DNA of 64,000 bases, from contig NZ_BBXC01000015.1 in assembly GCF_001570525.1 (NCBI RefSeq), positions 124,001-188,000 on the forward strand, read 5' to 3'. The DNA comes from Herbidospora sakaeratensis (GTDB lineage Bacteria; Actinomycetota; Actinomycetes; Streptosporangiales; Streptosporangiaceae). A program made the position numbers and the translations under genes. Below, piece by piece: positions 49,809-59,637 of this stretch (the stretch's first letter is position 1; the number at the start of each line of letters is the position of its first letter). The notes under the pieces were generated by a model, which did no database searches, was not told the DNA's origin, and saw only the letters and a program-made list of their open reading frames with translations.

Positions 49809-51128
49809 GTGCCCCGGAGATCATGGATCTGTCTCACGCTGGCCTTCGTCGTCTCGGCAGGCACGTTCGCCTACTACGCGATGACGGGCGCCGGAGAGTT
49901 CTCGTTCGGCTACGTCGGCCCCCTTGAGCCGTGCGTGGGAAACGAACTCAACGACCACGTGTCGATGTCGCTCTGGTCCGCCATCGGCGAATCCGGCTTC
50001 CCCGACGGCGTGCTGAGCTTCCTGATCGGCCACCTCGGACCGATCGCCGTCGTCCTCTCGATCATCGTCCTGGTCGTGACCACGATGAACGGACGTCCCC
50101 TCCTGGGGCGCGCGAGCGTCCGGGCGCTGGCCCTCGCCGTGCTCCTGGCCGGCGGCCACACCTCCGCGTTCGCTCTCTACGACCTGCTCGATCACCCCGA
50201 CTGCGCCGAGATGTGGGGCGGACCGGAGGGGCTGTGGTACTTCACGATGCCCCAGGGCCCCGTGACGGTCGTGACCACCCTGCTGATGCTGCTGGCCGCC
50301 CGCCCGGCGCCGCGAACCCCGGCGGCACGGCGGGTCCTGGCCGGGACTGCCGCCGTCGCCCTGCTGCTGGCCTTCGTCGAGACCGACCTGAGCCAGGCCG
50401 GCGGCGCGCGCGTGAAGTGCGAAACCGACTACGCCTACCCGGAGATCGCCCAGACCCCCGACGAGGTGTTCGTCTGCTCGATGCGCGCCGACCCGCTCTA
50501 TCGCGGGCGGTCCGACCGCGACCTGCTCGCCTACGGCCGGGTCGCGTGCGAGCGCTACCCGGTCAGGGAGTTCTCCGACACCCGGCTCGCGCCGATCTGC
50601 CCCGCCGCGAGGCGCGACGCCGAAGCCGCCAGAGCCGCCCAGGACGCCTCCATCGCCGAACATCAGGCCGCCACCCAGGCATTCTGCGACCGGCACCGCC
50701 ACCGGCCGAAGATCAGGGCCCGCCACGTGGTGCGCGACGTCATCTGGCCCGACTACGGCGTGATGGAGTCCTCCGAGGGCGACCACTACGACGAGGGCCT
50801 GCTCGACCGGTCGTACGACACGGGCATCGCGACCAGCCGTGGCCACCTGCTGCTGAACACCGCGGCCGACTTCGAGAACTGCGTCCAGGTGGAGGTCTAC
50901 GGCAGGCGTCCCCCGAAGGAGCGGAAAGGCTGGGACCGCGTCGTCGAGGTCGGCTACACCAGCCCCGAAGGCCAGATGGAGCTGGTCGATCCGATGTTCG
51001 CCGACCAGGGTCTCGTGGTGCCGGGGTTACGGCCGGGCCGCTACCGGATCCGGTTCCACTACGCCGCACCCGACCAGGAGGACTGGACCCCGCAGATCGT
51101 CCTCCTGATGATCTGGCCGAAACCTTAG
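49809..51128 (+). CDS. Membrane protein of unknown family, tandem paralogue 2
   Basis: A 439-residue paralogue of the preceding protein. Shared blocks are RSWICLTLAFVVSAGTF at the N-terminus, SDRDLLAYGRVACERYP, FSDTRLAPICPAARRDA, HRHRPKIRARHVV and PPKERKGWDRVVEVGYTSPE. The four N-terminal helices are again followed by a soluble domain with conserved Cys. The copies are diverged enough to be an old duplication or to have different partners. GTG 49809 aligns with the ATG of paralogue 1. Function is unknown. Confidence 0.75.
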   Translation: MPRRSWICLTLAFVVSAGTFAYYAMTGAGEFSFGYVGPLEPCVGNELNDHVSMSLWSAIGESGFPDGVLSFLIGHLGPIAVVLSIIVLVVTTMNGRPLLGRASVRALALAVLLAGGHTSAFALYDLLDHPDCAEMWGGPEGLWYFTMPQGPVTVVTTLLMLLAARPAPRTPAARRVLAGTAAVALLLAFVETDLSQAGGARVKCETDYAYPEIAQTPDEVFVCSMRADPLYRGRSDRDLLAYGRVACERYPVREFSDTRLAPICPAARRDAEAARAAQDASIAEHQAATQAFCDRHRHRPKIRARHVVRDVIWPDYGVMESSEGDHYDEGLLDRSYDTGIATSRGHLLLNTAADFENCVQVEVYGRRPPKERKGWDRVVEVGYTSPEGQMELVDPMFADQGLVVPGLRPGRYRIRFHYAAPDQEDWTPQIVLLMIWPKP

Positions 51129-51149
51129 TTCAACCCTTTGACATAAGCA

Positions 51150-52340
51150 TCAACTGGCGGCGTGCAGCCGTAGTGGAGCGCTCGTGTCGAGGAACTCCTC
51201 CAGCACCAGCGTGGCCGCGCCCATCGCGACCGCGTCGGGGCCCAGCTCGCCCAGCACGATCGAGGTCGCGTTGTAGGGCTGGGTGAGGGAGTTCTCCCCC
51301 ACCACCACGCGGATCTGGTCGAGGTGGCGTTCGCCGATCATCAGCCCGGCCCAGCCGCCGACCAGTATGCGCTCCGGGTTCAGCATGTTGATCAGGTTGG
51401 CCAGGCCGGTGCCCAGGTAGGTGACGGTCTCGTCGACGACCGGCCCGCCGTCGTCGAGCACCCGGCCCAGCGCCGAGGGCCAGTCGGTCGTCTGGACCGG
51501 CACCCCGGCCCTGGCCAGCAGCCCTTCGGCCCCGATGTACGCCTCCAGACACCCCCGCGACCCGCAGCGGCACGGACGGCCGTTCATCTCGATCTTGGTG
51601 TGGCCCCACTCGCCGGCGGAGTTCGACGTCCCGCGCACGGCCTGGCCGTCGGCCACCACGGTGGCCCCGACCCCCGACCCGATCAGCACGATCACCGCGT
51701 GGTCGGCCCCCCGCCCGGCCCCGAACCACAACTCGGCCTGCCCCATGGTCTTGGCGCCGTTGTCGATGAAGACGGGCAACGTGGTCCCGGCCCTCATTAA
51801 GGCTCCCAGCGGGACGCCGTCCCAGCCGAAGGTCTTGGCGTGGATGAGCGCGTCGGGGGCGCCGCGCTCGACGATCCCGGGCACCCCGATGCCGACGCCG
51901 AGCACCTGGGCCGCGGTCACCTGCCCGTCGGCCAGCACCACGTCGATCCCGGCCAGGATGCGCCGCGCGACCAGCTCGATGTCGTGGTGGGAGGGGCGGA
52001 GGGTGTAGTCGACGCGGGCCTTCTCGGTCATCTCGAGGTCGAAGAGCTCGACCCGGACGTGGGTCTCGGCGACGTCGACGCCGATGAGGTAGGCGTACAC
52101 GGGATTGACCCGCAGCAGCACCCTCGGCCGGCCGCCGTCGCTGTCGACCTGACCGGCCTCCATGAGGATCTTCTCGGTCAGCAGGTCGCCGGTCATGGTG
52201 CTGATGGTGGCCGCGCTCAGGCCGGTGAGGCCGGTCAGCTCATGGCGGCTGCGGGGGCCGCCGAAGTAGAGGGTCCGCAGCAGCATGCCGCGGTTCCCCT
52301 TCCGGACGTCCCTGACCGTCTTGCGCTCCGGCCTTGCCAT
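51150..52340 (-). CDS. ROK-family transcriptional regulator
   Basis: A 396-residue regulator (NagC/XylR type): an N-terminal winged HTH (SRHELTGLTGLSAATISTMTGDLL) and a ROK sugar-kinase-like domain. The zinc site is H247 with CRCGSRGCLE (C257, C259, C264), and an ATP-binding DIGG-like motif is weak (IGVDVAETHVRV), fitting a regulator more than a kinase. It is divergent from the ABC transporter genes and should control them through a sugar ligand. A dyad lies 34 bases upstream of its start. Confidence 0.92.
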   Translation of the reverse strand: MARPERKTVRDVRKGNRGMLLRTLYFGGPRSRHELTGLTGLSAATISTMTGDLLTEKILMEAGQVDSDGGRPRVLLRVNPVYAYLIGVDVAETHVRVELFDLEMTEKARVDYTLRPSHHDIELVARRILAGIDVVLADGQVTAAQVLGVGIGVPGIVERGAPDALIHAKTFGWDGVPLGALMRAGTTLPVFIDNGAKTMGQAELWFGAGRGADHAVIVLIGSGVGATVVADGQAVRGTSNSAGEWGHTKIEMNGRPCRCGSRGCLEAYIGAEGLLARAGVPVQTTDWPSALGRVLDDGGPVVDETVTYLGTGLANLINMLNPERILVGGWAGLMIGERHLDQIRVVVGENSLTQPYNATSIVLGELGPDAVAMGAATLVLEEFLDTSAPLRLHAAS

Positions 52341-52373
52341 GGGCCTATCCTCCCGTTTTCTGCCGACATGTTA

Positions 52374-52388
52374 GTTCAATGCGTGAAC
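52374..52388. promoter_or_regulatory. ROK-operator-like dyad
   Basis: GTTCA-ATGCG-TGAAC, extendable to 7 of 8 matched arm bases (TTAGTTCA / TGAACGAA). It is upstream of the ROK gene and about 133 bases upstream of the ABC binding-protein gene. ROK repressors often bind TTC/GAA-rich dyads like this. Confidence 0.55.
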
Positions 52389-52520
52389 GAAACGGCTACC
52401 AGGCAAGTGCCGCCGCACAGGGTAGCGGGTGCCGCGTTACCAAAGCGTTTCCGACGAGGGACTGATCTTTTTTTGCGTCTTACATTATCGTCTGTTCAAC
52501 CCCCCGAGAAGGAGATGGAA

Positions 52521-53747
52521 ATGATCAGGAGAGTCACTGGGGCGGCTGCCGCAGCGGTGCTGCTCGCCGGGCTCGCCGCCTGCGGCGGCGGCTCCGAGGA
52601 GGGCGGCGCGGGGTCTGCCACGGAGTTGACCTACTGGATGTTCCAGGACCGCACCCCTCAGGCCGGCGAAGTGGTCGAGAAGATCCGCACCGACTTCGAG
52701 AAGGCCAACCCCGGGGTCAAGGTGAACATCGTCAAGATCCCCAAGGACGACTACAACACCAAGCTCGGGTCCGCCCTGGCCGGGAACACGGTTCCCGACG
52801 TCGGCATCCTCGACCAGCCCCTGGTCTCCCGCTTCGCGCAGGAGGGCACCATCAAGGAGGTCCCGGCCGGCACGCTCAACGAGGCCGACTTCTGGGAGGG
52901 CGCGCTCAACACCAACAAGGTGGGCGGCAAGCTCTACGGCTTCCCGATCGACCACACCGCGGTCGCCCTCTTCTACAACAAGGCCCTGGTGCCGACCCCG
53001 CCGAAGACCTGGGACGAGCTCAAGTCGATCAGCGCCGGCATCCACCAGAAGGACCCGAAGGTGGCCGGCATCGTGGTGCCGAAGGGCGACGGCTACGGCG
53101 CCTGGATGTGGCCGGGCGTGGTCGGCGGCGCGGGCGGCCAGATGGTCGACGAGGCGAACAAGAAGATCCTGTTCGACCAGCCGCAGGCGGTGGAGGCCCT
53201 CCAGCTCTGGGTCGACCTGCTGCCCTCCTCGCCCCGTGAGATCACCGACTCCGACCAGGCGTTCGCCAACGGCCTCGCCGGCATGATGATCTCCGGCCCG
53301 TGGGACGTGGCCACGATCAAGGACCAGTTCCCCGACCTCGACTTCAACGTCGCGCCGCTGCCCTACAAGACGACCCCGGCCGGCAACATCGGCGGCGAGA
53401 ACGCGGTCGTGTTCACCAAGGGCAAGAACGAGGCGCTGGCCTGGAAGTGGCTGCAGCACCTGACCAACGCGACCAACAACACCACCCTGGCCCAGGCCCT
53501 GGGCGGCTTCCCGGTCAACAAGGAGGCCGCCGAGCGCGACGCCGCCACCTTCGGCGAGCAGCAGCAGGCCTTCCTCGAGCAGCTCAAGGTGGCGCAGGCC
53601 CGTCCGGCCATCCCGCAGTGGATCCAGATCAACGACGAGATCATCGCCCCGGCCCTGGAGTCGGCCCTGAGCGGCAAGATGACCGCCCAGGAGTCGCTCA
53701 CCGACGCGGCGAACAAGACCCGCGCCCTGCTCGGCTGGAACAGCTAG
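52521..53747 (+). CDS. Carbohydrate ABC transporter, substrate-binding lipoprotein
   Basis: A 408-residue extracytoplasmic binding protein of the MalE-like family (family 1). The signal sequence ends LAGLAAC (lipid-modified Cys). The YWMFQDRTPQAGEVVEKI opening and the NALVPTPPKTWDEL-type hinge region (here YNKALVPTPPKTWDELK) are typical, as is GMMISGPWDV. ATG 52521 gives a 6-base spacing to GAAGGAG; ATG 52515 is too close to it. It is the first gene of the transport operon, in the region controlled by the divergent ROK regulator. Confidence 0.93.
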   Translation: MIRRVTGAAAAAVLLAGLAACGGGSEEGGAGSATELTYWMFQDRTPQAGEVVEKIRTDFEKANPGVKVNIVKIPKDDYNTKLGSALAGNTVPDVGILDQPLVSRFAQEGTIKEVPAGTLNEADFWEGALNTNKVGGKLYGFPIDHTAVALFYNKALVPTPPKTWDELKSISAGIHQKDPKVAGIVVPKGDGYGAWMWPGVVGGAGGQMVDEANKKILFDQPQAVEALQLWVDLLPSSPREITDSDQAFANGLAGMMISGPWDVATIKDQFPDLDFNVAPLPYKTTPAGNIGGENAVVFTKGKNEALAWKWLQHLTNATNNTTLAQALGGFPVNKEAAERDAATFGEQQQAFLEQLKVAQARPAIPQWIQINDEIIAPALESALSGKMTAQESLTDAANKTRALLGWNS

Positions 53748-53774
53748 CCCAGTCATCACGGAAGCGAGGCAACC

Positions 53775-54743
53775 GTGGCATCTCCGGTCGTGGCCCAGCG
53801 GCCCGCCGAGACGCCCGCCGGGCCCGGACGGCGCCGCCGTCCGGGCGTCGGCAGGCGTGACCATCTGATCGGGTGGCTGCTCATCGCCCCCGCGTTGGTG
53901 TACTTCATCATCTTCCTGCTCTATCCGGCCCTGGCGGCCCTGTACTACAGCTTCACCGAGTGGGACCTGCACTCCGCGCCGATCTGGGTGGGGCTGCAGA
54001 ACTACACCGACCTGTTCTTCGACGACGTGAAGTATCCGCACTTCTGGAAGTCGATCCAGGTCACCCTGCAGTACACGCTCGTCGCGGTGCCGCTCACGCT
54101 GGTCGCGGCGCTGGGCCAGGCGCTGCTGATCAACACGATCAGGCGCGGCTCGAACCTGTTCCGGCTGCTGCTGTTCCTGCCCGTCGTGACCGCGGAGGCG
54201 GCGGTCGGCGCCATCTGGCGCTGGCTCTACGACCCGCAGTACGGCCTGGTCAACGCCGTGCTCGGCCTGGTGGGCATCCCCCGGCAGAACTGGCTGAACA
54301 CCCCGGAGCTGGTCATCCCGGCGCTGGCGTTCATCGCCGCGTGGCAGTGCGGCATCTCGATGATCATCTACCTGGCCGGCCTGAAGAGCATCCCCGAGTC
54401 GATCAGGGAGGCGGCGGTCATCGACGGCGCGGGCCCGGTGCAGCGCTTCTTCAAGGTGGTCGTGCCGATGCTCCGCCCGACGACCTTCTACCTCGTCGTG
54501 ACCGGCATCATCGCCGCGCTCCAGGTCTTCGGGCTCGTGTACGTCATCTTCAGCGGCGGCGGCAACCGGAGCGTCACCGGCGGCCCCGAGCAGTCGGGCC
54601 TGGCCTACGTGCTGCACATCTACCTCTACGCGTTCCGCTACAACGCGATGGGCGCCGCCTGCGCGATGTCGTTCATCCTCCTGGTCTTCATCATGATCAT
54701 CACGTTCGTGCAGTTCAAGTTCATGAAGCAGGAGGCGTCGTGA
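53775..54743 (+). CDS. Carbohydrate ABC transporter permease (MalF-like)
   Basis: A 322-residue permease with six transmembrane helices (first: LIGWLLIAPALVYFIIFLLYPALAALYYSF) and the ATPase-coupling EAA loop around IREAAVIDGAGPVQRFFKVVVPML. GTG 53775 follows GGAAGCGAGG, 27 bases after the binding-protein stop. Its stop overlaps the start of the second permease (GTGA). Confidence 0.93.
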   Translation: MASPVVAQRPAETPAGPGRRRRPGVGRRDHLIGWLLIAPALVYFIIFLLYPALAALYYSFTEWDLHSAPIWVGLQNYTDLFFDDVKYPHFWKSIQVTLQYTLVAVPLTLVAALGQALLINTIRRGSNLFRLLLFLPVVTAEAAVGAIWRWLYDPQYGLVNAVLGLVGIPRQNWLNTPELVIPALAFIAAWQCGISMIIYLAGLKSIPESIREAAVIDGAGPVQRFFKVVVPMLRPTTFYLVVTGIIAALQVFGLVYVIFSGGGNRSVTGGPEQSGLAYVLHIYLYAFRYNAMGAACAMSFILLVFIMIITFVQFKFMKQEAS

Positions 54744-55585
54744 ACCAGAAGACGGTGCGCCGCCTGCCCATCTACATCGCGCTGATCCTGCTGGCGCTGG
54801 TGTCGGTCGTCCCGTTCGTGTGGATGCTGGCGACGTCGTTCAAGAACGGCCCCGATGTCTACACCCAGGTGCCGCAGCTCCTCCCGCTGGACAAGAAGAC
54901 CGGCGAGTGGAACCCCACGCTGGGGAACTACGAGTACGTCTTCACCATCAGCGGCCTGGGCACGGCGTTCTGGAACAGCGTGTGGATCACCTGTGTGCTG
55001 GTCCCGGTGAAGCTGCTGATCGACGCCCTGGCGGCCTACGCGTTCGCGCGCATCCCGTTCCCGGGCCGGGACAAGATCTTCGTCCTGATGCTGGCCGGCA
55101 TGATGGTGCCCACGATCACCCTGCTGGTGCCGCGTCTGCACGTCACCCAGGTGCTCGGCGTCTACGACTCGCCGTGGGGCATCATCCTGCCCAACGTGGC
55201 CTCGGTGCTGGACATCTTCCTCATGCGGCAGTTCTTCCGCACGCTTCCGGTCGAACTGGAGGAGGCCGCCCGCATCGACGGCGCCGGCCGGATGGCGATC
55301 TTCTGGCGGGTGATCCTGCCGCTGTCGAAGCCGGTGCTGGCCGTCGTGACGATCACCAGCTTCATCTTCCACTGGAACGACCTGGTGTGGCCGCTGATCG
55401 TGCTGAACAGCCCCGACTTCTACACGCTGCCGCTGGCGTTGCAGCAGCTGGCGAGCACGGAGTCGGGCCGGGCCTACTACATCATGGCGGGCGCGGCGCT
55501 CGCGGTGGTCCCGGTCATGATCGTGCTGCTGATCTTCCAGCGGCGCATCATGCAGGGCATCGCGTTCTCGGGCCTGAAGAGCTAG
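54740..55585 (+). CDS. Carbohydrate ABC transporter permease (MalG-like)
   Basis: A 281-residue partner permease, six helices, with the EAA loop LEEAARIDGAGRMAIFWRVILPL and the family ending QRRIMQGIAFSGLKS. GTG 54740 has GGAGG upstream and shares GTGA with the first permease. No ATPase gene follows, as in many actinomycete sugar operons that use a shared MsiK-type ATPase encoded elsewhere. The 3' end overlaps the convergent hydroxyacid dehydrogenase by four bases. Confidence 0.93.
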   Translation: MNQKTVRRLPIYIALILLALVSVVPFVWMLATSFKNGPDVYTQVPQLLPLDKKTGEWNPTLGNYEYVFTISGLGTAFWNSVWITCVLVPVKLLIDALAAYAFARIPFPGRDKIFVLMLAGMMVPTITLLVPRLHVTQVLGVYDSPWGIILPNVASVLDIFLMRQFFRTLPVELEEAARIDGAGRMAIFWRVILPLSKPVLAVVTITSFIFHWNDLVWPLIVLNSPDFYTLPLALQQLASTESGRAYYIMAGAALAVVPVMIVLLIFQRRIMQGIAFSGLKS

Positions 55586-56516
55586 GCCTGGCGGGACAGG
55601 ACGCGCGGGTCCACCTCGTACCTGAGGGGGAGCCCGCGCGTCAGCCGTCCCACCTCGTCGAGGGCGGCCTGCCCGAGCCGCCCGACCTCCGACCCCAGCG
55701 CCCCCGCGACGTGCGGAGTGAGCACCACGTTGGGCAGCTCCCACAACGGCGAGCCGGGCGCGGGGGGCTCGGGGTCGGTGACGTCGAGGATCGCGGAGAT
55801 CCGGTTCGTGCGCAGCTCGGCGATTAGCGCTTCCTCGTCGATGAGGGAGCCCCGCGCGGTGTTGATGAGGGTCGCTCCTGTTTTGAGAGCCTTCAGGCGC
55901 TCCGCGTTGATGAGCCGGTACGTCTCCGGCGTGGCCGGCGCGTGGATCGACAGCACGTCGCTGCGGCCGATCACGTCGTCGAGGTCGTGGGTGACCAGGT
56001 CGTCGGCGTAGGGGTCGGCGACCAGGACGTCCAGGTCGAAGGGCCCGAGCAGGTCGATCACCCGCCGGCCGACGCGGGAGGCCCCGACGATCCCCACGGT
56101 CTTGCGGTAGTTGCCCAGGTCGTTGTCCTGCGTCAGCAGGCCCAGGTCGCCGCGGGCCGCGCGGTAGTCGCGGGCCAGTCTCGGCACGGCCTTGTTGGCC
56201 AGCAGGATCATCGCGAGCGTGAACTCGGCGACCGGGATCGCGTTGGCGTCGGCGGCCGAGCTGACCACGATGCCGCGCGCGAACACCTCGGGCGTGACGT
56301 GGCCCTTGATGCTCCCGGCGGCGTGCACGACGGCCTTGAGGTTGGGCGCGGCGTCGAGCGCCCCGCCGTCGAGGACGGGGCACCCCCAGCCGGTCACCAG
56401 GATCTCCACGGCGGCCAGCCGGTCGCGCGCCGCCGGGCTGCGGAACTCGGTCAGCGGCGACCCGGACGTGCCGAACAGCCGGACCGTGAGCTCCGGGTGC
56501 ATCGCATGGTCGACGA

Positions 56517-56532
<16 letters not shown>
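55582..56532 (-). CDS. D-isomer 2-hydroxyacid dehydrogenase family protein
   Basis: A 316-residue NAD-dependent dehydrogenase. The Rossmann motif is TVGIVGASRVGRRVIDLL, the catalytic Arg is in LINTARGSLIDEEAL, the Glu in ILDVTDPEPP and the His in LTPHVAGA. ATG 56532 starts 16 bases inside the aldehyde dehydrogenase gene, so they are coupled. Given the adjacent sugar transporter, it probably reduces or oxidises a sugar-derived hydroxyacid; the substrate is unknown. Confidence 0.9.
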
Positions 56533-57902
<1,370 letters not shown>

Positions 57903-57957
57903 AGGCTATATTCTATACTTAAGCGTATATATAAAAATAAGTATTGACAGGAGCGAG
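57903..57957. promoter_or_regulatory. AT-rich divergent promoter with inverted repeats
   Basis: A 55-base, strikingly AT-rich gap between the aldehyde dehydrogenase and DUF2264 genes. ATACTTA (57915-57921) and TAAGTAT (57938-57944) form an inverted repeat with a 16-base spacer; TATAC/GTATA is nested inside. AGGAG precedes the DUF2264 start. It is a likely shared operator for both directions. Confidence 0.6.
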
Positions 57958-59637
57958 ATGGCAGCGGATCGTGCGTCGATGGCCCAGCTCGTCCGGGATC
58001 TCGTCACCCCGCTGCACCCCTTCTTCAGCCCCGGCCGGGCCCGCCTGAGACTGGGCGTGAACACCGCCCACTACGACGACGCCGCCGCCGAACTGGAGGC
58101 CTTCGCCCGCCCCCTGTGGGGCCTGGCGCCGCTGGGTGAGGGCCTGGACCTGTGGCGCGCGGGCCTGGCGGCCGGCACCGACCCCGCCCACCCCGAATAC
58201 TGGGGCGACATCGCCGACGTCGACCAGCGCCTCGTCGAGACCGCCGCGCTCGGCTTCGCCCTGGCCCTCGCCCCCGAGCAGTTATGGGACGGTCTGAGCG
58301 GAATCGAGCGCGATCGCGTGGCGACGTGGCTCTCCCAGGCCCTCGCCCGTCCGGGCGTCGACAACAACTGGCAGTTCTTCCCCGTCCTGGTCGCCCTCGG
58401 CCTGCGCCGCGTCGGCGTGACGGTCGACGAGCAGCCTCTGCAGGCCCGGCTCGACCGGCTGGAGTCCTTCGCCCTGGGCCGAGGCTGGTACTCGGACGGC
58501 CCGACCGCCCAGCGCGACTACTACGTGCCGTTCGCGATGCACTACTACGGCCTGATCTACGCCGGTCTGAGCGACGACGCCCGAGCCGAGCGCTTCCGCA
58601 CCCGCGCGGGCGAATTCGCCCTCGACTTCCGCCACTGGTTCGCCGCCGACGGCGCGGCCGTCCCCTTCGGCCGCTCGCTGACCTACCGGCACGCGCAGGC
58701 CGCGTTCTGGGGCGCCCTGGCGTTCGCCGGGGTCGACGCCCTGCCATGGGGCGAGACGAAGGGCTACCTGCTGCGGCACCTGCGCTGGTGGCAGGACCGT
58801 GACGTGGCCGACCGGGCCGGGGTCCTGACGATCGGCTACGCCTACCCGCAACCGCTGCTCGCGGAGCAGTACAACGCCCCCGGCTCGCCCTACTGGGCCA
58901 TGAAGGCGTTCCTCCCCCTGGCCCTGCCGGAAGAGCACCCCTTCTGGACCACCCCGGAAACCCCCGCGGCGCTGCCCGACGGGGTCGTCCACCAGCCCGA
59001 AGCCGGCACGGCCGTGATCCGGTCGGACGAAGGCCGCCACGTCGTCCTGCTGAGCACCGCGCAGCACAACATGTGGGCCCGAGGCGGTGCGGCCAAATAC
59101 GCCAAGTTCGCCTACTCGACCGTCTTCGGCTTCAGCGTCCCGGCCGGAAGCCACGGCCTGGACCAGGGCGCCCACGACAACACCCTGGCGCTGAGCGACG
59201 ACGGCCGGCACTGGCGCTGCTGCGAGGTCCCCGAAGGGCTCGGCGACCTCCACCTGCGCTGGTCGCCGTGGGACGACGTCGAGATCGAGACGTGGCTGAT
59301 CCCCCGCGAGCCCGACCACCTGCGCGTCCACCGCATCGTGTCGGCCCGCCGCCTGTTCACGGCGGAGGCGTCCTTCGCGGTGAACCGCGACACCGAGACG
59401 GGCCGCGACACCGGCGACGGCTACGCGTGGGCGGCCTCCGACCAGGGCCTGTCCCGCATCGAAGACGTGACCGACGCCGACTGGCCGACGGGGGTCCGGC
59501 GGGAGGGGGAGGTCGTGCAGCCGCACCCCGGGACCAACGTCCTGGTGCCGCGCACGATCCTCCCCACCCTGCGGGGCGAGCATGAGGCGGGCGAGTTCTG
59601 GCTGGTCAGCCGGATCACCGGCACGCCCGCTCGATGA
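57958..59637 (+). CDS. DUF2264 domain-containing protein
   Basis: A 559-residue protein of the DUF2264 family: an alpha-helical barrel-like N-terminal part (MAQLVRDLVTPLHPFFSPG, GVDNNWQFFPVLVALGLRR, DGPTAQRDYYVPFAMHYYGLIY) and a beta-rich C-terminal part (from about 340). The aromatic residues and the conserved W-Q-F-F, D-Y and H-Y-Y blocks fit a glycoside-processing enzyme; I do not claim a specific reaction. It is divergent from the aldehyde dehydrogenase and has AGGAG before the ATG. Confidence 0.9.
   Translation: MAADRASMAQLVRDLVTPLHPFFSPGRARLRLGVNTAHYDDAAAELEAFARPLWGLAPLGEGLDLWRAGLAAGTDPAHPEYWGDIADVDQRLVETAALGFALALAPEQLWDGLSGIERDRVATWLSQALARPGVDNNWQFFPVLVALGLRRVGVTVDEQPLQARLDRLESFALGRGWYSDGPTAQRDYYVPFAMHYYGLIYAGLSDDARAERFRTRAGEFALDFRHWFAADGAAVPFGRSLTYRHAQAAFWGALAFAGVDALPWGETKGYLLRHLRWWQDRDVADRAGVLTIGYAYPQPLLAEQYNAPGSPYWAMKAFLPLALPEEHPFWTTPETPAALPDGVVHQPEAGTAVIRSDEGRHVVLLSTAQHNMWARGGAAKYAKFAYSTVFGFSVPAGSHGLDQGAHDNTLALSDDGRHWRCCEVPEGLGDLHLRWSPWDDVEIETWLIPREPDHLRVHRIVSARRLFTAEASFAVNRDTETGRDTGDGYAWAASDQGLSRIEDVTDADWPTGVRREGEVVQPHPGTNVLVPRTILPTLRGEHEAGEFWLVSRITGTPAR

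Noticed and set aside
51125-52379. TTAGTTCAA present at both ends of the ROK gene, considered as mobile-element ends or attachment sites
   Set aside because: A 9-base direct repeat, one copy of which includes the stop codon of the preceding gene; there is no integrase or transposase and the gene content looks stable.
52437-52453. A LacI/CRE-like core (CCAAAGCGTTTCC) upstream of the ABC binding-protein gene
   Set aside because: Only the central AANCGNTT core is symmetric and no LacI-family gene is present; the ROK dyad nearby is a better candidate.
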